Shown here one piece after another: positions 16,039-25,522 of a stretch of 39,989 bases of DNA. The position numbers and the translations under genes are program-made. The notes under the pieces are model-generated. The model was not told the DNA's origin. It worked only from the letters and a program-made list of their open reading frames with translations, and did no database searches. Numbering within the stretch: position 1 is the first letter of the stretch; the number at the start of each line of letters is the position of its first letter. Source of the DNA: Bacteroidales bacterium (lineage in GTDB: Bacteria > Bacteroidota > Bacteroidia > Bacteroidales > UBA4181); NCBI GenBank assembly GCA_031259205.1, contig JAIRLS010000014.1:1-39989 (forward strand). The letters are read 5' to 3'.

Positions 16039-16845
16039 TTAAGGCATGAAATTTTCTTTCAACAGAAAAAAAGTGTTTTCAAAATTCTTTTCGCTGAAGG
16101 TAGTTTGTACGAAATCGGCTGCGGACAGGAAACGGGAGGACGAAAAATCCGCATGTTTTCTGAATTGCGTATGGTGGAAAAATGCGTTGCCGTCAATCTC
16201 CATCATGCTGAAATCGGCTCTTCCTTCCACCGTATTATGGTCGAACATCAATTTTCCCTTTACGGACGTTTCCTGAAAGGACACGTTGCCGTCGAACTTT
16301 GCATTGATGCAGTACAGGTTTCCTGCAAAGGCGGCATAAACAACCGAAAAATCTTTCTCGGCGGCAATTTCTGAAAAATAACTGTCCTTTGCCCATACTG
16401 CCAAATGATTGAAAGAGGCGTTTTCGCGGAAAACAGATTGGCTGAAATTAACCGTTCCGAACACCGCCGCATCGTCAAAATCCACTTCATCGCGAAAATC
16501 GCACGACACGAATATCACATTGTTCCTGAAGCAGGTATGAACAGGCAATTTGTCTTTTCCACCTGCACGGTTGGATGTTACCCGTCCGGTGAAAATGCAA
16601 TTGATAAAAAAAATGTTGGATTGTACTTCGCGTTGCAACGCTGCAACGCTGAATATCACAGGCACGCCGTCCTGCGTAAAGTCCAAATCGCCGATAATGA
16701 TTTTGTCCGCCATTTGCACGGGTTTTCCTTTTTTCAAAAGTCGAACAATTTCCGACGCTTTTATCTCTCCCTTCTCTGTCCCTGTGCAGGAAAGACAGAT
16801 GTTTGCAATAAGGACAACCGATACGGCATAACGCAATTGCTTCAT
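16039..16845 (-). CDS. Pentapeptide-repeat-like lipoprotein
   Basis: A 268-residue predicted lipoprotein. Translation from the ATG at 16845 gives MKQLRYAVSVVLIANICLSC, a good type II signal with lipobox CLSC. An in-frame ATG at 16917 would put 24 extra hydrophobic residues first and is unlikely. Residues about 80-260 repeat a five-residue spacing of aromatic residues (CDFRDEVDF, VNFSQSVFRENASF, FHHTQFRKHADF). This is the look of divergent pentapeptide repeats forming a right-handed beta-helix. A helix-like N-terminal part (ASEIVRLLKKGKPVQMADKI) precedes it. First gene of the operon with the C1A peptidase (22-nt gap), M23 peptidase and MerR. Function unknown. Confidence 0.75.
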   Translation of the reverse strand: MKQLRYAVSVVLIANICLSCTGTEKGEIKASEIVRLLKKGKPVQMADKIIIGDLDFTQDGVPVIFSVAALQREVQSNIFFINCIFTGRVTSNRAGGKDKLPVHTCFRNNVIFVSCDFRDEVDFDDAAVFGTVNFSQSVFRENASFNHLAVWAKDSYFSEIAAEKDFSVVYAAFAGNLYCINAKFDGNVSFQETSVKGKLMFDHNTVEGRADFSMMEIDGNAFFHHTQFRKHADFSSSRFLSAADFVQTTFSEKNFENTFFLLKENFMP

Positions 16846-16876
16846 GATACCCATTTTTATAATAAAAAAGAAGATG

Positions 16877-16884
16877 CAAATGTA
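16877..16884 (-). promoter_or_regulatory. -7 element of the lipoprotein/peptidase operon
   Basis: On the minus strand this reads TACATTTG (TAnnTTTG), 32 nt before the ATG at 16845. No TTG is found at the standard 19-nt spacing, so the -33 part is weak. Confidence 0.45.
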
Positions 16885-16927
16885 AAAAATTTTTCCAACA
16901 TATCTTTTGTCGGACATAAAAAGATTA

Positions 16928-17139
16928 ATTCTTTTTTTGAGATGCTATGAAAAACAATTTTTCTGACCTCCACTATAACACGAATGTAGAGGCGAAAGCC
17001 ATCCGCTTTGGAGAATGCGGACGTCCTGAATTGAAAATCGACGCAGTCAAAGGACTTTTAAGAGGGATGATAGGGAAAAAAGCAGAAACAAAACACGGAT
17101 GGAACAGTCCACTGCCCCATAGCGCCTCAAAAAAAGAAT
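16928..17139. mobile_element. MITE-like element, copy 2
   Basis: A 212-nt unit bounded by near-perfect terminal inverted repeats. The left end is ATTCTTTTTTTGAGATGCTA. The right end, in reverse complement, is ATTCTTTTTTTGAGGCGCTA. The repeats match at 19 of 21 positions. The interior holds a TCCGC/GCGGA hairpin. It shares with copy 1 the blocks ACCTCC, CGAATGT-AGGCGAAAG and a right-hand 46-nt block that matches at about 41 positions. Copy 2 has about 55 nt more in the middle. It lies between the peptidase operon's promoter and the SusCD leader. A 64-codon frame through it is not a gene. Confidence 0.6.
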
Positions 17140-17456
17140 GAACTCATTAACCGTTAATTCGCTATCGAAATATTCAAATAAAATGTTGATTATTAGATAT
17201 TTATACCTACATTTTGTTCAAAATCCATACTGATTTAACAACGCCAAAAATATAATCCGCGAGAAATATTGTTTAGAAATGTATTGATTATTTCTTGACG
17301 GATCATAAAAAGACGTTTTTTGAGGATAAAAAAGCGCAAATTGCCAACAATATAATTTATGAAAATTTAACCTTTGCATTCAAATTAATCTCAATTAAAA
17401 ATGACGACAAATTTCTTTACATATAATTCCCGTGGAAACCCTGTAATGACGGGCTT
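17140..17456. other. AT-rich region upstream of the SusCD leader
   Basis: No gene is visible. The only promoter-like sequence is TTAACCTTTGC at 17367-17377, where the box reads AACCTTTG or TA-ACC-TTTG, an imperfect -7 element with no -33 at the right distance. If the sigma-54 promoter downstream is real, binding sites for its enhancer-binding activator should lie here. I could not pick out a convincing inverted repeat. Confidence 0.4.
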
Positions 17457-17509
<53 letters not shown>

Positions 17510-17530
17510 AGCAGATTATACCGTAATATA

Positions 17531-17544
17531 TACGCGCGCGCGTA
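17531..17544. repeat. 14-bp alternating CG palindrome
   Basis: TACGCGCGCGCGTA is perfectly self-complementary and alternates purine and pyrimidine, so it could extrude or adopt Z-DNA. In RNA it could pair with itself or with another copy. It stands out in an AT-rich surrounding. Confidence 0.85.
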
Positions 17545-17574
17545 ATATAAGAAAAATTTTTCGGATTTTATATA

Positions 17575-17607
17575 TAGCCACAACATATTTTTCACGTGTT
17601 GTGGCTA
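17575..17607 (+). promoter_or_regulatory. Perfect 11-bp hairpin in the SusCD leader
   Basis: TAGCCACAACA (17575-17585), 11-nt loop, TGTTGTGGCTA (17597-17607). There is no T run behind it, so it does not look like a terminator. It is more likely a structured element of the 5' leader or an operator. Confidence 0.6.
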
Positions 17608-17665
17608 TGACGTTTATTCTTATATGTAAATCGAAACTTATGGATGTAACGGCGAGAGCAAATAC

Positions 17666-17714
17666 CCACAGTGGTCAACGAAAACTTGCTTTCGCCGCTT
17701 TAGTTGCACTGTGG
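17666..17714 (+). ncRNA. Branched hairpin in the SusCD 5' leader (candidate cis-regulatory RNA)
   Basis: CCACAGTG (17666-17673) pairs with CACTGTGG (17707-17714). After a 2-nt bulge CAAC (17676-17679) pairs with GTTG (17703-17706). Inside, GAAA (17680-17683) pairs with TTTC (17690-17693). The stem lies between the sigma-54 candidate and the first SusC start, about 100 nt before the ATG. A 30-codon frame, 17640-17732 (MDVTARANTHSGQRKLAFAA and on to QKPLW), runs across it and could be a leader peptide or chance. No known RNA family is recognised. Confidence 0.4.
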
Positions 17715-17812
17715 CAAAAACCGCTATGGTGATGAAAATATTTTTGCAAATCAAAATAATAACGATTAGAAATATAAAAGGAAAGATAAATTTTAAGTTT
17801 AATAAATGTAAA

Positions 17813-20623
17813 ATGAGTATGGAAAAAAAAGTTTGTTTTTTTGTGTATGGTTGCATGCAACTATTGTTGATAATGCGACCTGTGGAAGCGCAGGAGATCA
17901 ACGATTCTTCAAAGGTTGGTTTTCCTGATACGGAGAAGATGGTGATCTCGCTGTATGACAGTAAACCGTACAAGTACATCAACGGAGCGGTATCGCATGT
18001 GTCGGGAACGGACGTTGAAAACATTTCCGGCATGAACCGTTTGAATTTACTAGCCGGACGAATGGCCGGACTACTTGTTTACAATCTGGACGGTTTGCCG
18101 GGTTATGAAAATTCAACGATAAGAGTACGCGGTAATCATACGTTCACCAGCAATCTGTCTCCGGTGATATTGATCGACGGAAAAATAGACGATGCGACAA
18201 TGTTAGACCCGTATGATATTGAGAGTATCGTGTTGCTGAAGGATGCTGCCAGCACCGCTATGTATGGTTTGCAATCCGCTAATGGCATTATTCTAATCAA
18301 TACCCGGAAAGGAGAGGCAGGTAGGATAAAAGTAAATTTTAATACGGAAACCTCTTTTTCGCAACCTACCCGCATGCCGAAATATTTGGACGCTTACAAT
18401 TACGCTCTTCTGTACAATGAGGCGCAGTTGAACGATGACCCTTCCGCAACCCCAAAGTACGACGACACTGCATTAGAGGCTTACCGTACAGGCAGCGATT
18501 CGTATAAATATCCCAATGTGAACTGGGTGGATGAATTTCTAAAAAAGAATTACGTATTGACCCGGAATAACATTAATGTAAGCGGAGGAGGAAAAACGGC
18601 ACGTTACTATGTAGCAGCCAACTATCTTTACAACAGCGGCGTGTTCAACGTGGACGAGGACATTAATACCTATAATACCAATACGGCCATCAAGGTAATG
18701 AACATACACGGTAATGTACAGGTGAATATAGGGGAAAATCTGACCGTAAATGCGGATATTCGAGCTAAAAAGGATATGCGCAATGCTCCGGGAGCGTATG
18801 GCACAGGATATGCCAACACGATCATCACCGATCTTTTTTCTATTCCGTTTAACGCCTTCCCCATTAAAAATGAAGACGGTTCCATTGCGGGAGTTTCCGA
18901 TTATGCACGTAATCCTTACGGTTCCTTAAATTACAGCGGATATTCCATCTGGGAACGGTCTTCGTTATCTACGTATGCATCGGCTGCTTATGATTTAAGC
19001 GGTTTGATCAAAGGCCTCAGTATCGAAGGCAGGGCAGGATTCAATACCTATACCGATTATTACATCAACCGGACCAAGAATTATGCACGTTATACTTTAA
19101 ATGCCGACGGTACTTACACCCAGATAGGTCTGGATTCGGAACTGGTTAACAGTGGGGGGTACAGTTCCATATACCGGAATTTCGACCATTATATAAGTTT
19201 GAAATACGCCGGCAGGTTTGACGAACACTATGTGGATGCATTGCTGATGTATGACCGTCAACAAGTAAAAATAGCCTCTTCTACCAATTTGACCAAGCAC
19301 TATCAAGGGCCAAAGGGAAGTGTTTCCTATCGCTACGACGACCGCTATCTGGCCGATTTTACCTTTGCTTATCAAGGCAGCGAACAGTTTCCTAAAAACA
19401 GACGCTACGGATTCTTTCCGGCAGTGGCGGCAGGCTGGATTCTTTCCGGCGAATCGTTTATGAATAATGTGAAAATCATTGATTTCTTGAAAATCAGAGC
19501 ATCTTATGGCCGGACAGCAAATCAGATAGTTCCTTATTTTTCATATCTGGGATCATGGGGTTCAACGTCAAACACTTATTTTTTCGGTACTTCTCCCGCC
19601 GGACAAGTGGGCTATCTCCAGAGTCAGGTAGAGAATCCCTCTATTACATGGGAAAAATGTCTAAAAACCAATATCGGGCTTGATGCCGGCTTTTTTAACA
19701 ACAGGTTGAGTACTTCTTTCGACTGGTTTATGGAAAACAGTAAGGATATCCTGATATCCAACGCCATCACGGCCATGTATGGGGCAACTGTTTACATGCC
19801 CGAAGGAAAATTTGAAAACAAAGGCTATGAAATACAACTCGAATGGAAAGATACAAAAGGCGATTTCGGTTACTTTTTCAATGTGAATTATTCTGTGACG
19901 GAAGATAAAATTGTGAACCAAAACGAGGTGTATCGGGAGTATCCGTGGATGTATCGTACCGGCAAAGCCTTGAGTACACGTTTCGGATACCAGTTTGATC
20001 GCTTTTTCACGGAGGAAGACGATATTGCCTCTCTGCCCAGCCAAGCGGTACAGGGAGGAACACAACGTCCGGGCGATCTGAAGTACAAAGACTTAAATGA
20101 TGACAAAGTGATTGACGATAATGATTATTGCAGTATTGGTAATCCTAAAATGCCGAGAGGGAACTACGGTATCGGCATGGGAGTACAATTTAAAGGATTG
20201 GATGCAACGGTTTCCTTTCACGGAACACATGGAGGTACGTCCTATTATTCGGGATATACCTATTGGGCATTCAACAACAGGATCGGTAATGTGCTGGAAC
20301 ATCATTTAGATAGATGGCAACCCGGTTCCGGACAATCAGCCGATTATCCGCGATTATCGCTTTCCAATTCCAACAACACGGCTACCAGTTCCTACTGGGT
20401 AAAAGACAACTCGTTTGTCCGGCTGAAATACGTGGAATTGGGATATACTTTTCCCCTGCGCCTTTCAAAAAAGGCGGGTATGACTAAAGCCCGTATTTTT
20501 GTCAACGGCTACAATCTGTTCTGTTGGGATAAAATGGGCATCATAGACCCCGAACTTAACGACGGCGGACTGTACTTTCCAATTCAGCGCACTATCAGTG
20601 TAGGACTTAATCTTGGTTTTTAA
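17813..20623 (+). CDS. SusC-family TonB-dependent outer-membrane transporter (first pair)
   Basis: Predicted outer-membrane beta-barrel that imports a ligand captured by its SusD partner, powered by TonB. From the ATG at 17813 (next in-frame ATG at 17819) the product has 936 residues with a signal peptide (KKVCFFVYGCMQLLLIMRPVEAQ). The plug is clear: LLAGRMAGLLVYNLDGLPGY, TIRVRGNHTF, PVILIDGK, IESIVLLKDAASTAMYGLQSANGIILINTRKG. The barrel ends with the aromatic C-terminus GLNLGF. Unusually, the carboxypeptidase-like N-terminal domain found in most SusC proteins, and present in the second copy here, is missing: only about 50 residues separate signal and plug. I see no clear TonB box. The frame extends to 17711, but those residues run through leader structure. 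Confidence 0.9.
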   Translation: MSMEKKVCFFVYGCMQLLLIMRPVEAQEINDSSKVGFPDTEKMVISLYDSKPYKYINGAVSHVSGTDVENISGMNRLNLLAGRMAGLLVYNLDGLPGYENSTIRVRGNHTFTSNLSPVILIDGKIDDATMLDPYDIESIVLLKDAASTAMYGLQSANGIILINTRKGEAGRIKVNFNTETSFSQPTRMPKYLDAYNYALLYNEAQLNDDPSATPKYDDTALEAYRTGSDSYKYPNVNWVDEFLKKNYVLTRNNINVSGGGKTARYYVAANYLYNSGVFNVDEDINTYNTNTAIKVMNIHGNVQVNIGENLTVNADIRAKKDMRNAPGAYGTGYANTIITDLFSIPFNAFPIKNEDGSIAGVSDYARNPYGSLNYSGYSIWERSSLSTYASAAYDLSGLIKGLSIEGRAGFNTYTDYYINRTKNYARYTLNADGTYTQIGLDSELVNSGGYSSIYRNFDHYISLKYAGRFDEHYVDALLMYDRQQVKIASSTNLTKHYQGPKGSVSYRYDDRYLADFTFAYQGSEQFPKNRRYGFFPAVAAGWILSGESFMNNVKIIDFLKIRASYGRTANQIVPYFSYLGSWGSTSNTYFFGTSPAGQVGYLQSQVENPSITWEKCLKTNIGLDAGFFNNRLSTSFDWFMENSKDILISNAITAMYGATVYMPEGKFENKGYEIQLEWKDTKGDFGYFFNVNYSVTEDKIVNQNEVYREYPWMYRTGKALSTRFGYQFDRFFTEEDDIASLPSQAVQGGTQRPGDLKYKDLNDDKVIDDNDYCSIGNPKMPRGNYGIGMGVQFKGLDATVSFHGTHGGTSYYSGYTYWAFNNRIGNVLEHHLDRWQPGSGQSADYPRLSLSNSNNTATSSYWVKDNSFVRLKYVELGYTFPLRLSKKAGMTKARIFVNGYNLFCWDKMGIIDPELNDGGLYFPIQRTISVGLNLGF

Positions 20624-20641
20624 TTTTTTTAAATAAATACA

Positions 20642-22357
20642 ATGAAAAATCTTATATTATACATGTTTTTGATTTATTCTTCTTTAATTTGGATTTCATC
20701 GTGTTCCGACGACAAATTTAATGATACTCCGGTCTATATGGTGCCGTCCTCCATTGTTTATGGCGATTCTACCAAAATATCTCAGGTAATCAGTAATCTC
20801 TATTCGTTCCTGCCCCAGGGATACAACCGTTTGGGCAGCAGCAGTATGTTGGCGGCATCCATCGACGAGGCCGTACATGCCGTACTCGGGTCGGAAGTAG
20901 AACGATGGGGAATGGGCAGTTGGGATGCCAATTATACTCACGACGACGCCTTTTCCAACTGTTATACGGGGATCCGCAGAACCTTTGTTTGCGAAGACCA
21001 GATATTAGCCAATATCGACAAAACCGTAATGACTTCGGTAGGACAAAATTTGTATCGCGGACAAACACTGTTTCTGAGAGCGTATTTCAATTTCGAAATC
21101 TTGAAACGCTACGGCGGATATCCCGTATTGAAAAAAGCGTTTTCGACGGATGATGATCTGACCGTTTCGAGAAATACCTATGATGAATGTGTAAACTATA
21201 TCACTGACTTATGCGACGAGGCTGTCCCTCTATTGCCTTTGTCGTATGCAACCAATCAATTGGGACGCGCTACGCAGGGAGCGGCAATGGCTTTGAAAGC
21301 AAGGACGCTGCTGTATGCTGCCAGTCCGCTTTTCAACGATCCGGGGAAACCTGATAACGGTTTGGAAAACGGAAAGTATGATCCCGCTAAATGGGAAAAG
21401 GCCGCTGAAGCCGCAGCAAATGTTATCAATCTGAAAAATCCGGATGAAACAAACGTATATGGGTTATATACTGCCGGAACAGGATATGACGCTTTCTTTT
21501 ATACATTGGCTTCAAACAATGAAATCATTATTTCGAGAATGACTGCCAACGGCAATACCGTTGAGAAGCAAAACGGACCGGTAAGCATTACCGGTGGAGA
21601 AGGAGGTACCTGTCCCACGCTGGATTTGGTGAACGATTATGAAATGGCCGACGGGACGCCTTTCGAGTGGAACAACCCTGTCCATGCAAACAATCCTTTT
21701 GCCGGAAGAGACCCCCGTTTTGCCAAAAGCATTCTGTACAACGGCGCTACATGGATGAGCGGCACAGTTATCGAAACCTTTGACGGCGGGAAAGATTTGA
21801 CAGGCGTGAGAGCAACTCGCACTGGCTTCTATTTGAGGAAATTTCTTAATATCAATGCCCGCTGGAATGCTCCTACGGGGACTTCACCTCATTGTTTTCC
21901 GCTGATTCGTTACGCAGAAGTACTACTCAACTATGCCGAAGCCATGAACGAAGCCTATGGCCCCGATGTTGATCCCAAAAGTTATGGCTTGACGGCAAGG
22001 GATGCCGTGAGAATGATTCGGCAAAGAGCCGGTTTGACCGGAAATATTGATTTGTCGGCTTCCGTTCCTAACGGCAATCAGGCAAAAATGCGCGAAGCCA
22101 TACGTCATGAACGACGCATAGAGCTTGTCTTTGAAGAACATCGTCATCTGGATGCGAGGAGATGGAAAATAGCGGAAACTGTGTTCAACAAACCGGTATC
22201 CGGTTTGACGATTGTGAAAAACACTAATGACAACACTTATACCTATACTCCGAAAACAGTGGAAAACCGTGTGTTTTCTTCAAATATGTATCTGTATCCC
22301 TTTCCTCAAACAGAAATCAGCAGAAATCCGAATTTGGTACAAAATACGGGTTGGTAA
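20642..22357 (+). CDS. SusD-family lipoprotein (RagB/SusD), first pair
   Basis: Surface lipoprotein that acts as the lid and ligand-binding partner of the adjacent SusC. The 571 residues begin with a type II signal ending ISSC (Cys21) followed by SDD, the acidic residues typical of surface-exported lipoproteins. The helical TPR core is seen in GQTLFLRAYFNFEILKRYGG, then ALKARTLLYAASPLFNDP. The C-terminal SusD signature is LIRYAEVLLNYAEAMNEAYG, later RHERRIELVFEEHRHLDARR. It starts 18 nt after the SusC stop, as usual for pairs. The ligand cannot be predicted from sequence alone. Confidence 0.95.
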   Translation: MKNLILYMFLIYSSLIWISSCSDDKFNDTPVYMVPSSIVYGDSTKISQVISNLYSFLPQGYNRLGSSSMLAASIDEAVHAVLGSEVERWGMGSWDANYTHDDAFSNCYTGIRRTFVCEDQILANIDKTVMTSVGQNLYRGQTLFLRAYFNFEILKRYGGYPVLKKAFSTDDDLTVSRNTYDECVNYITDLCDEAVPLLPLSYATNQLGRATQGAAMALKARTLLYAASPLFNDPGKPDNGLENGKYDPAKWEKAAEAAANVINLKNPDETNVYGLYTAGTGYDAFFYTLASNNEIIISRMTANGNTVEKQNGPVSITGGEGGTCPTLDLVNDYEMADGTPFEWNNPVHANNPFAGRDPRFAKSILYNGATWMSGTVIETFDGGKDLTGVRATRTGFYLRKFLNINARWNAPTGTSPHCFPLIRYAEVLLNYAEAMNEAYGPDVDPKSYGLTARDAVRMIRQRAGLTGNIDLSASVPNGNQAKMREAIRHERRIELVFEEHRHLDARRWKIAETVFNKPVSGLTIVKNTNDNTYTYTPKTVENRVFSSNMYLYPFPQTEISRNPNLVQNTGW

Positions 22358-22386
22358 AATTCTTTAATAAATAAAAAAATAATAAA

Positions 22387-25300
22387 ATGAAAAATATATT
22401 ATTAATATTAAGTATTGCATTTTGTGGTAATTTGTTTGCACAAAGTTTTACCGTCAAAGGAAGGGTTATTTCTACGGAGGATCGGAATGGAATGCCTGGT
22501 GTTACCGTTTTAATACAAAATACGATGACAGGTGCAGTAACTGATAACAACGGTTATTATACGGTCAACGTTTCTTCGGGCAATGCGGTTTTGCATTTCA
22601 GTGCAGTTGGTTTTGTCTCTTTGGAGGTTCCTGTGAACAACCGAACGGAAATTAATGTTTCATTGGAACCTGACGTGACCACATTGGAAGAAGTGATAGT
22701 GGTCGGTTACGGCGAACAGAAAAAGGCAAGTATCGTAGGTGCTATATCCAATGCCAGAAATGAAGATTTGAAAAAAGCAACCCCATCAAACCTTACTGCT
22801 GCTATCGGCGGACGTGTCACCGGTGCGCTGGTACGTTTGGGCGATGGTAATGTAGGCGGCGGTGATGCCCGCTATTCGGCTGCCGAACTGGATAATGCGG
22901 CTATCTATATCAGAGGACGCGCTACCACCAATACGGCAACCCCTTTGGTGCTTATTGACGGAGTGGAATCTTCTTTTTCAAGAGTGAATCCCGAAGACGT
23001 AGAACAGTTCAGCGTATTGAAAGACGCTTCGGCCACGGCTGTATACGGCGTCAGGGGGGCTAACGGCGTTATCCTGATCACTACTAAGCAAGGTATGTTG
23101 GGGAAACCCAAAGTAACCATAAATATGCAAAAAAGAATGCACAAGCACTTAAATTATCCCCATCCGCTGGGCGCTTATGATTATGCTGTTCTGTACAATG
23201 AAGCCAACAGGAATGCGGGCCAAAACGAAACCTATAAAGAGGAAGATATTGAACATTGGCGACTGAAAGATGATCCCGTCGGACATCCGGACGTGGACTG
23301 GTATGAAGAAATGTTGAAAGACCATTTTTTTGAAGACCAGTATAATATGAACATCGTCGGAGGCACGGAATTTGTGAAATATTATATATCCGGAGAGTAC
23401 AATCATGCGGGCGGCCCGTTTGATGCACCCAAAAAACTGGAAAACGACTATAAAAGGTATAATCTGCGTACCAATTTTGACTTCAAGATTTCCTCCTCCA
23501 CCGATTTAAGCGTTAAACTGAACGGAAGGCTGGAAAGCCGCGGTGACATCAACTATGGAGAATCCACCGGACAGCGCTATTACGGTTCGTTTTGGTACGG
23601 AATTTTGTCGTCGGCTGTCAATGTGGCGCCCATTCGTAATCCTAACGGAACTTGGGCCTATGGCGACGGAAACCTTTGGAATCTCAGAGCAATTTTGGAT
23701 GAAAGCGGCTATCGCATGAGGCTCTCCAATACGCTGGACGTCAGTACAAATCTGAAACAAAAACTGGATTTCATCTTGCCCGGCCTGTCGGTTAGAGGAA
23801 TGTACGGTTCCGTCTTTTCTTCAGGTTCCAGAAGACTGGAAGGGCCGGAACAGATACCTGCACTTTGGAGCTATGACCCCGTTTCTCAAAAATACACGCT
23901 GAGACGGCCGGAAGCAGCAAGAAGTTATAGTATTGAATACAGTAATCTGCCTTATGCAAGGCGAACACAGGTGGAACTGGCTTTGAATTATGAAAAATCC
24001 ATCGCTGAGAAACACAATATCGGCGCCATGGTGGTTCTTATGCAATCCAAGTCGGAATCCAATGCCGATTTACCGGTATCGCACAGGGGGGTTGCCGGCA
24101 GAATTACCTACGGATACAAATCCAAATACCTTTCCGAGGTAAACATGGGCTACAATGGCTCCGACCAGTTCAATAAGGATAACCGCTATGCACTGTTCCC
24201 TTCTGCATCTGTGGGATGGGTCATTTCCGAAGAAAATTTTATGAAAGACAATGTGAAATTTCTTGATTTTCTTAAAATCAGAGCTTCGTATGGAACAGCA
24301 GGCAACGACAAAATAGGCAGTTACCGCTACCTGTATCGGTACGAATTTAATAGTACCAGTGCGAGATGGACAGATTATCAGAATGAAATCTACAATTTCG
24401 GAGTAAATCCCGTCTCACAGTCCGGTATGCGGGAAGGTACGCTGGGAAATGACAAAGTCACATGGGAAGTTGCTAAAAAAGCCAATCTCGGTCTGGATTT
24501 TCGCATGTGGGGTAGCCGTATCAGGATCGTAGCAGATATTTTCAGGGAAAAACGGGACAATATTTTGGCCACCAGAGGCGACGTACCGTCGCAGTCCGGC
24601 ATAGCCGGTCGGTTACCTGCGCAAAATATCGGGAAAGTCACCAATAAGGGGTATGAATTTGAATTGTCCTATACCGACAAATTCGGAGATTTTGACATCA
24701 GCATCGGCGGTAACTACACTTATGCTCACAGCAATATTGACTATATTGCCGAAACCCAGTTGCTGTATCCGTGGATGATGCGGGTTAATCATCCTGTGGG
24801 ACAACCGTCGGGTTATATCTGGACAGGTAAATTTTATAATGTGGACGATCTGACCAATCCCGCCGTGCCGAAACCTACCGGAACGGTATATGCGGGAGAC
24901 TTGATGTTTGAAGATTTGAACGGTGACGGTATCATCGACAATTATGACATCACATACGACAAGCAGATAGGATACTCCACGATTCCGGAAATCATTTACG
25001 GTTTCAACACCGGTTTCGGATTCAAAGGCTTTTATTTGGACCTGTTCTGGCAAGGAGCAGCGCATGTAAGTTCTCGCTACAATAATGAACTCAGGTATGA
25101 GTTTTACGCCAAAAATGTGTTGCCCTACCATAAAGACCGTTGGGTATATGATCCCGACCGAGGATTGGACACAAGGGCTACCGCCAAATATCCTCTCCTG
25201 ATAGTCGGAGGCTCTGCACAAACAAGAGTCAATTCGTCTTTCCAGTATCTGAACAGCGCATTCCTGAGGCTGAAAACAGCCGAATTAGGATACAATTTTC

Positions 25301-25485
25301 CTAAACAATGGGTGGCCAAACTGCGTATGTCGGCATTGAGGCTGTATCTCAGCGGATCGAACCTGCTCACCTTCGACAGCATCGGATGGATTGACCCCGA
25401 ATATAATCCGGACAGTACCGGAAATCGTGGAAATTCTTATCCCCAAACCAAATTTTACTCACTGGGATTAACCGTTAGTTTTTAA
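22387..25485 (+). CDS. SusC-family TonB-dependent outer-membrane transporter (second pair)
   Basis: Complete SusC-type transporter of 1,032 residues. Signal peptide MKNILLILSIAFCGNLFAQ. The carboxypeptidase-like regulatory domain follows at about 20-95 (FTVKGRVISTEDRNGMPGVT, VTDNNGYYTVNV), then the TonB-box region TLEEVIVVGYGEQKKASIVG. The plug is seen in LIDGVESSFSRVNPEDVEQF and SVLKDASATAVYGVRGANGV. The barrel ends KFYSLGLTVSF. It begins 29 nt after the first SusD. Barrel sequences of the two SusC copies share motifs such as FLKIRASYG but differ widely, so they are not a recent duplication. Confidence 0.95.
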   Translation: MKNILLILSIAFCGNLFAQSFTVKGRVISTEDRNGMPGVTVLIQNTMTGAVTDNNGYYTVNVSSGNAVLHFSAVGFVSLEVPVNNRTEINVSLEPDVTTLEEVIVVGYGEQKKASIVGAISNARNEDLKKATPSNLTAAIGGRVTGALVRLGDGNVGGGDARYSAAELDNAAIYIRGRATTNTATPLVLIDGVESSFSRVNPEDVEQFSVLKDASATAVYGVRGANGVILITTKQGMLGKPKVTINMQKRMHKHLNYPHPLGAYDYAVLYNEANRNAGQNETYKEEDIEHWRLKDDPVGHPDVDWYEEMLKDHFFEDQYNMNIVGGTEFVKYYISGEYNHAGGPFDAPKKLENDYKRYNLRTNFDFKISSSTDLSVKLNGRLESRGDINYGESTGQRYYGSFWYGILSSAVNVAPIRNPNGTWAYGDGNLWNLRAILDESGYRMRLSNTLDVSTNLKQKLDFILPGLSVRGMYGSVFSSGSRRLEGPEQIPALWSYDPVSQKYTLRRPEAARSYSIEYSNLPYARRTQVELALNYEKSIAEKHNIGAMVVLMQSKSESNADLPVSHRGVAGRITYGYKSKYLSEVNMGYNGSDQFNKDNRYALFPSASVGWVISEENFMKDNVKFLDFLKIRASYGTAGNDKIGSYRYLYRYEFNSTSARWTDYQNEIYNFGVNPVSQSGMREGTLGNDKVTWEVAKKANLGLDFRMWGSRIRIVADIFREKRDNILATRGDVPSQSGIAGRLPAQNIGKVTNKGYEFELSYTDKFGDFDISIGGNYTYAHSNIDYIAETQLLYPWMMRVNHPVGQPSGYIWTGKFYNVDDLTNPAVPKPTGTVYAGDLMFEDLNGDGIIDNYDITYDKQIGYSTIPEIIYGFNTGFGFKGFYLDLFWQGAAHVSSRYNNELRYEFYAKNVLPYHKDRWVYDPDRGLDTRATAKYPLLIVGGSAQTRVNSSFQYLNSAFLRLKTAELGYNFPKQWVAKLRMSALRLYLSGSNLLTFDSIGWIDPEYNPDSTGNRGNSYPQTKFYSLGLTVSF

Positions 25486-25522
25486 ACAATAAAATAAAGT
25501 AAACCAATAAAATGAATTTATT

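Noticed and set aside
16947..17141. 64-codon frame MKNNFSDLHYN
   Set aside because: It lies wholly inside MITE-like copy 2, including both inverted ends, and has no protein-like character.
17638..18033. 131-codon minus-strand frame
   Set aside because: It overlaps the leader stems and the start of SusC; the compositional pattern is that of a shadow frame.
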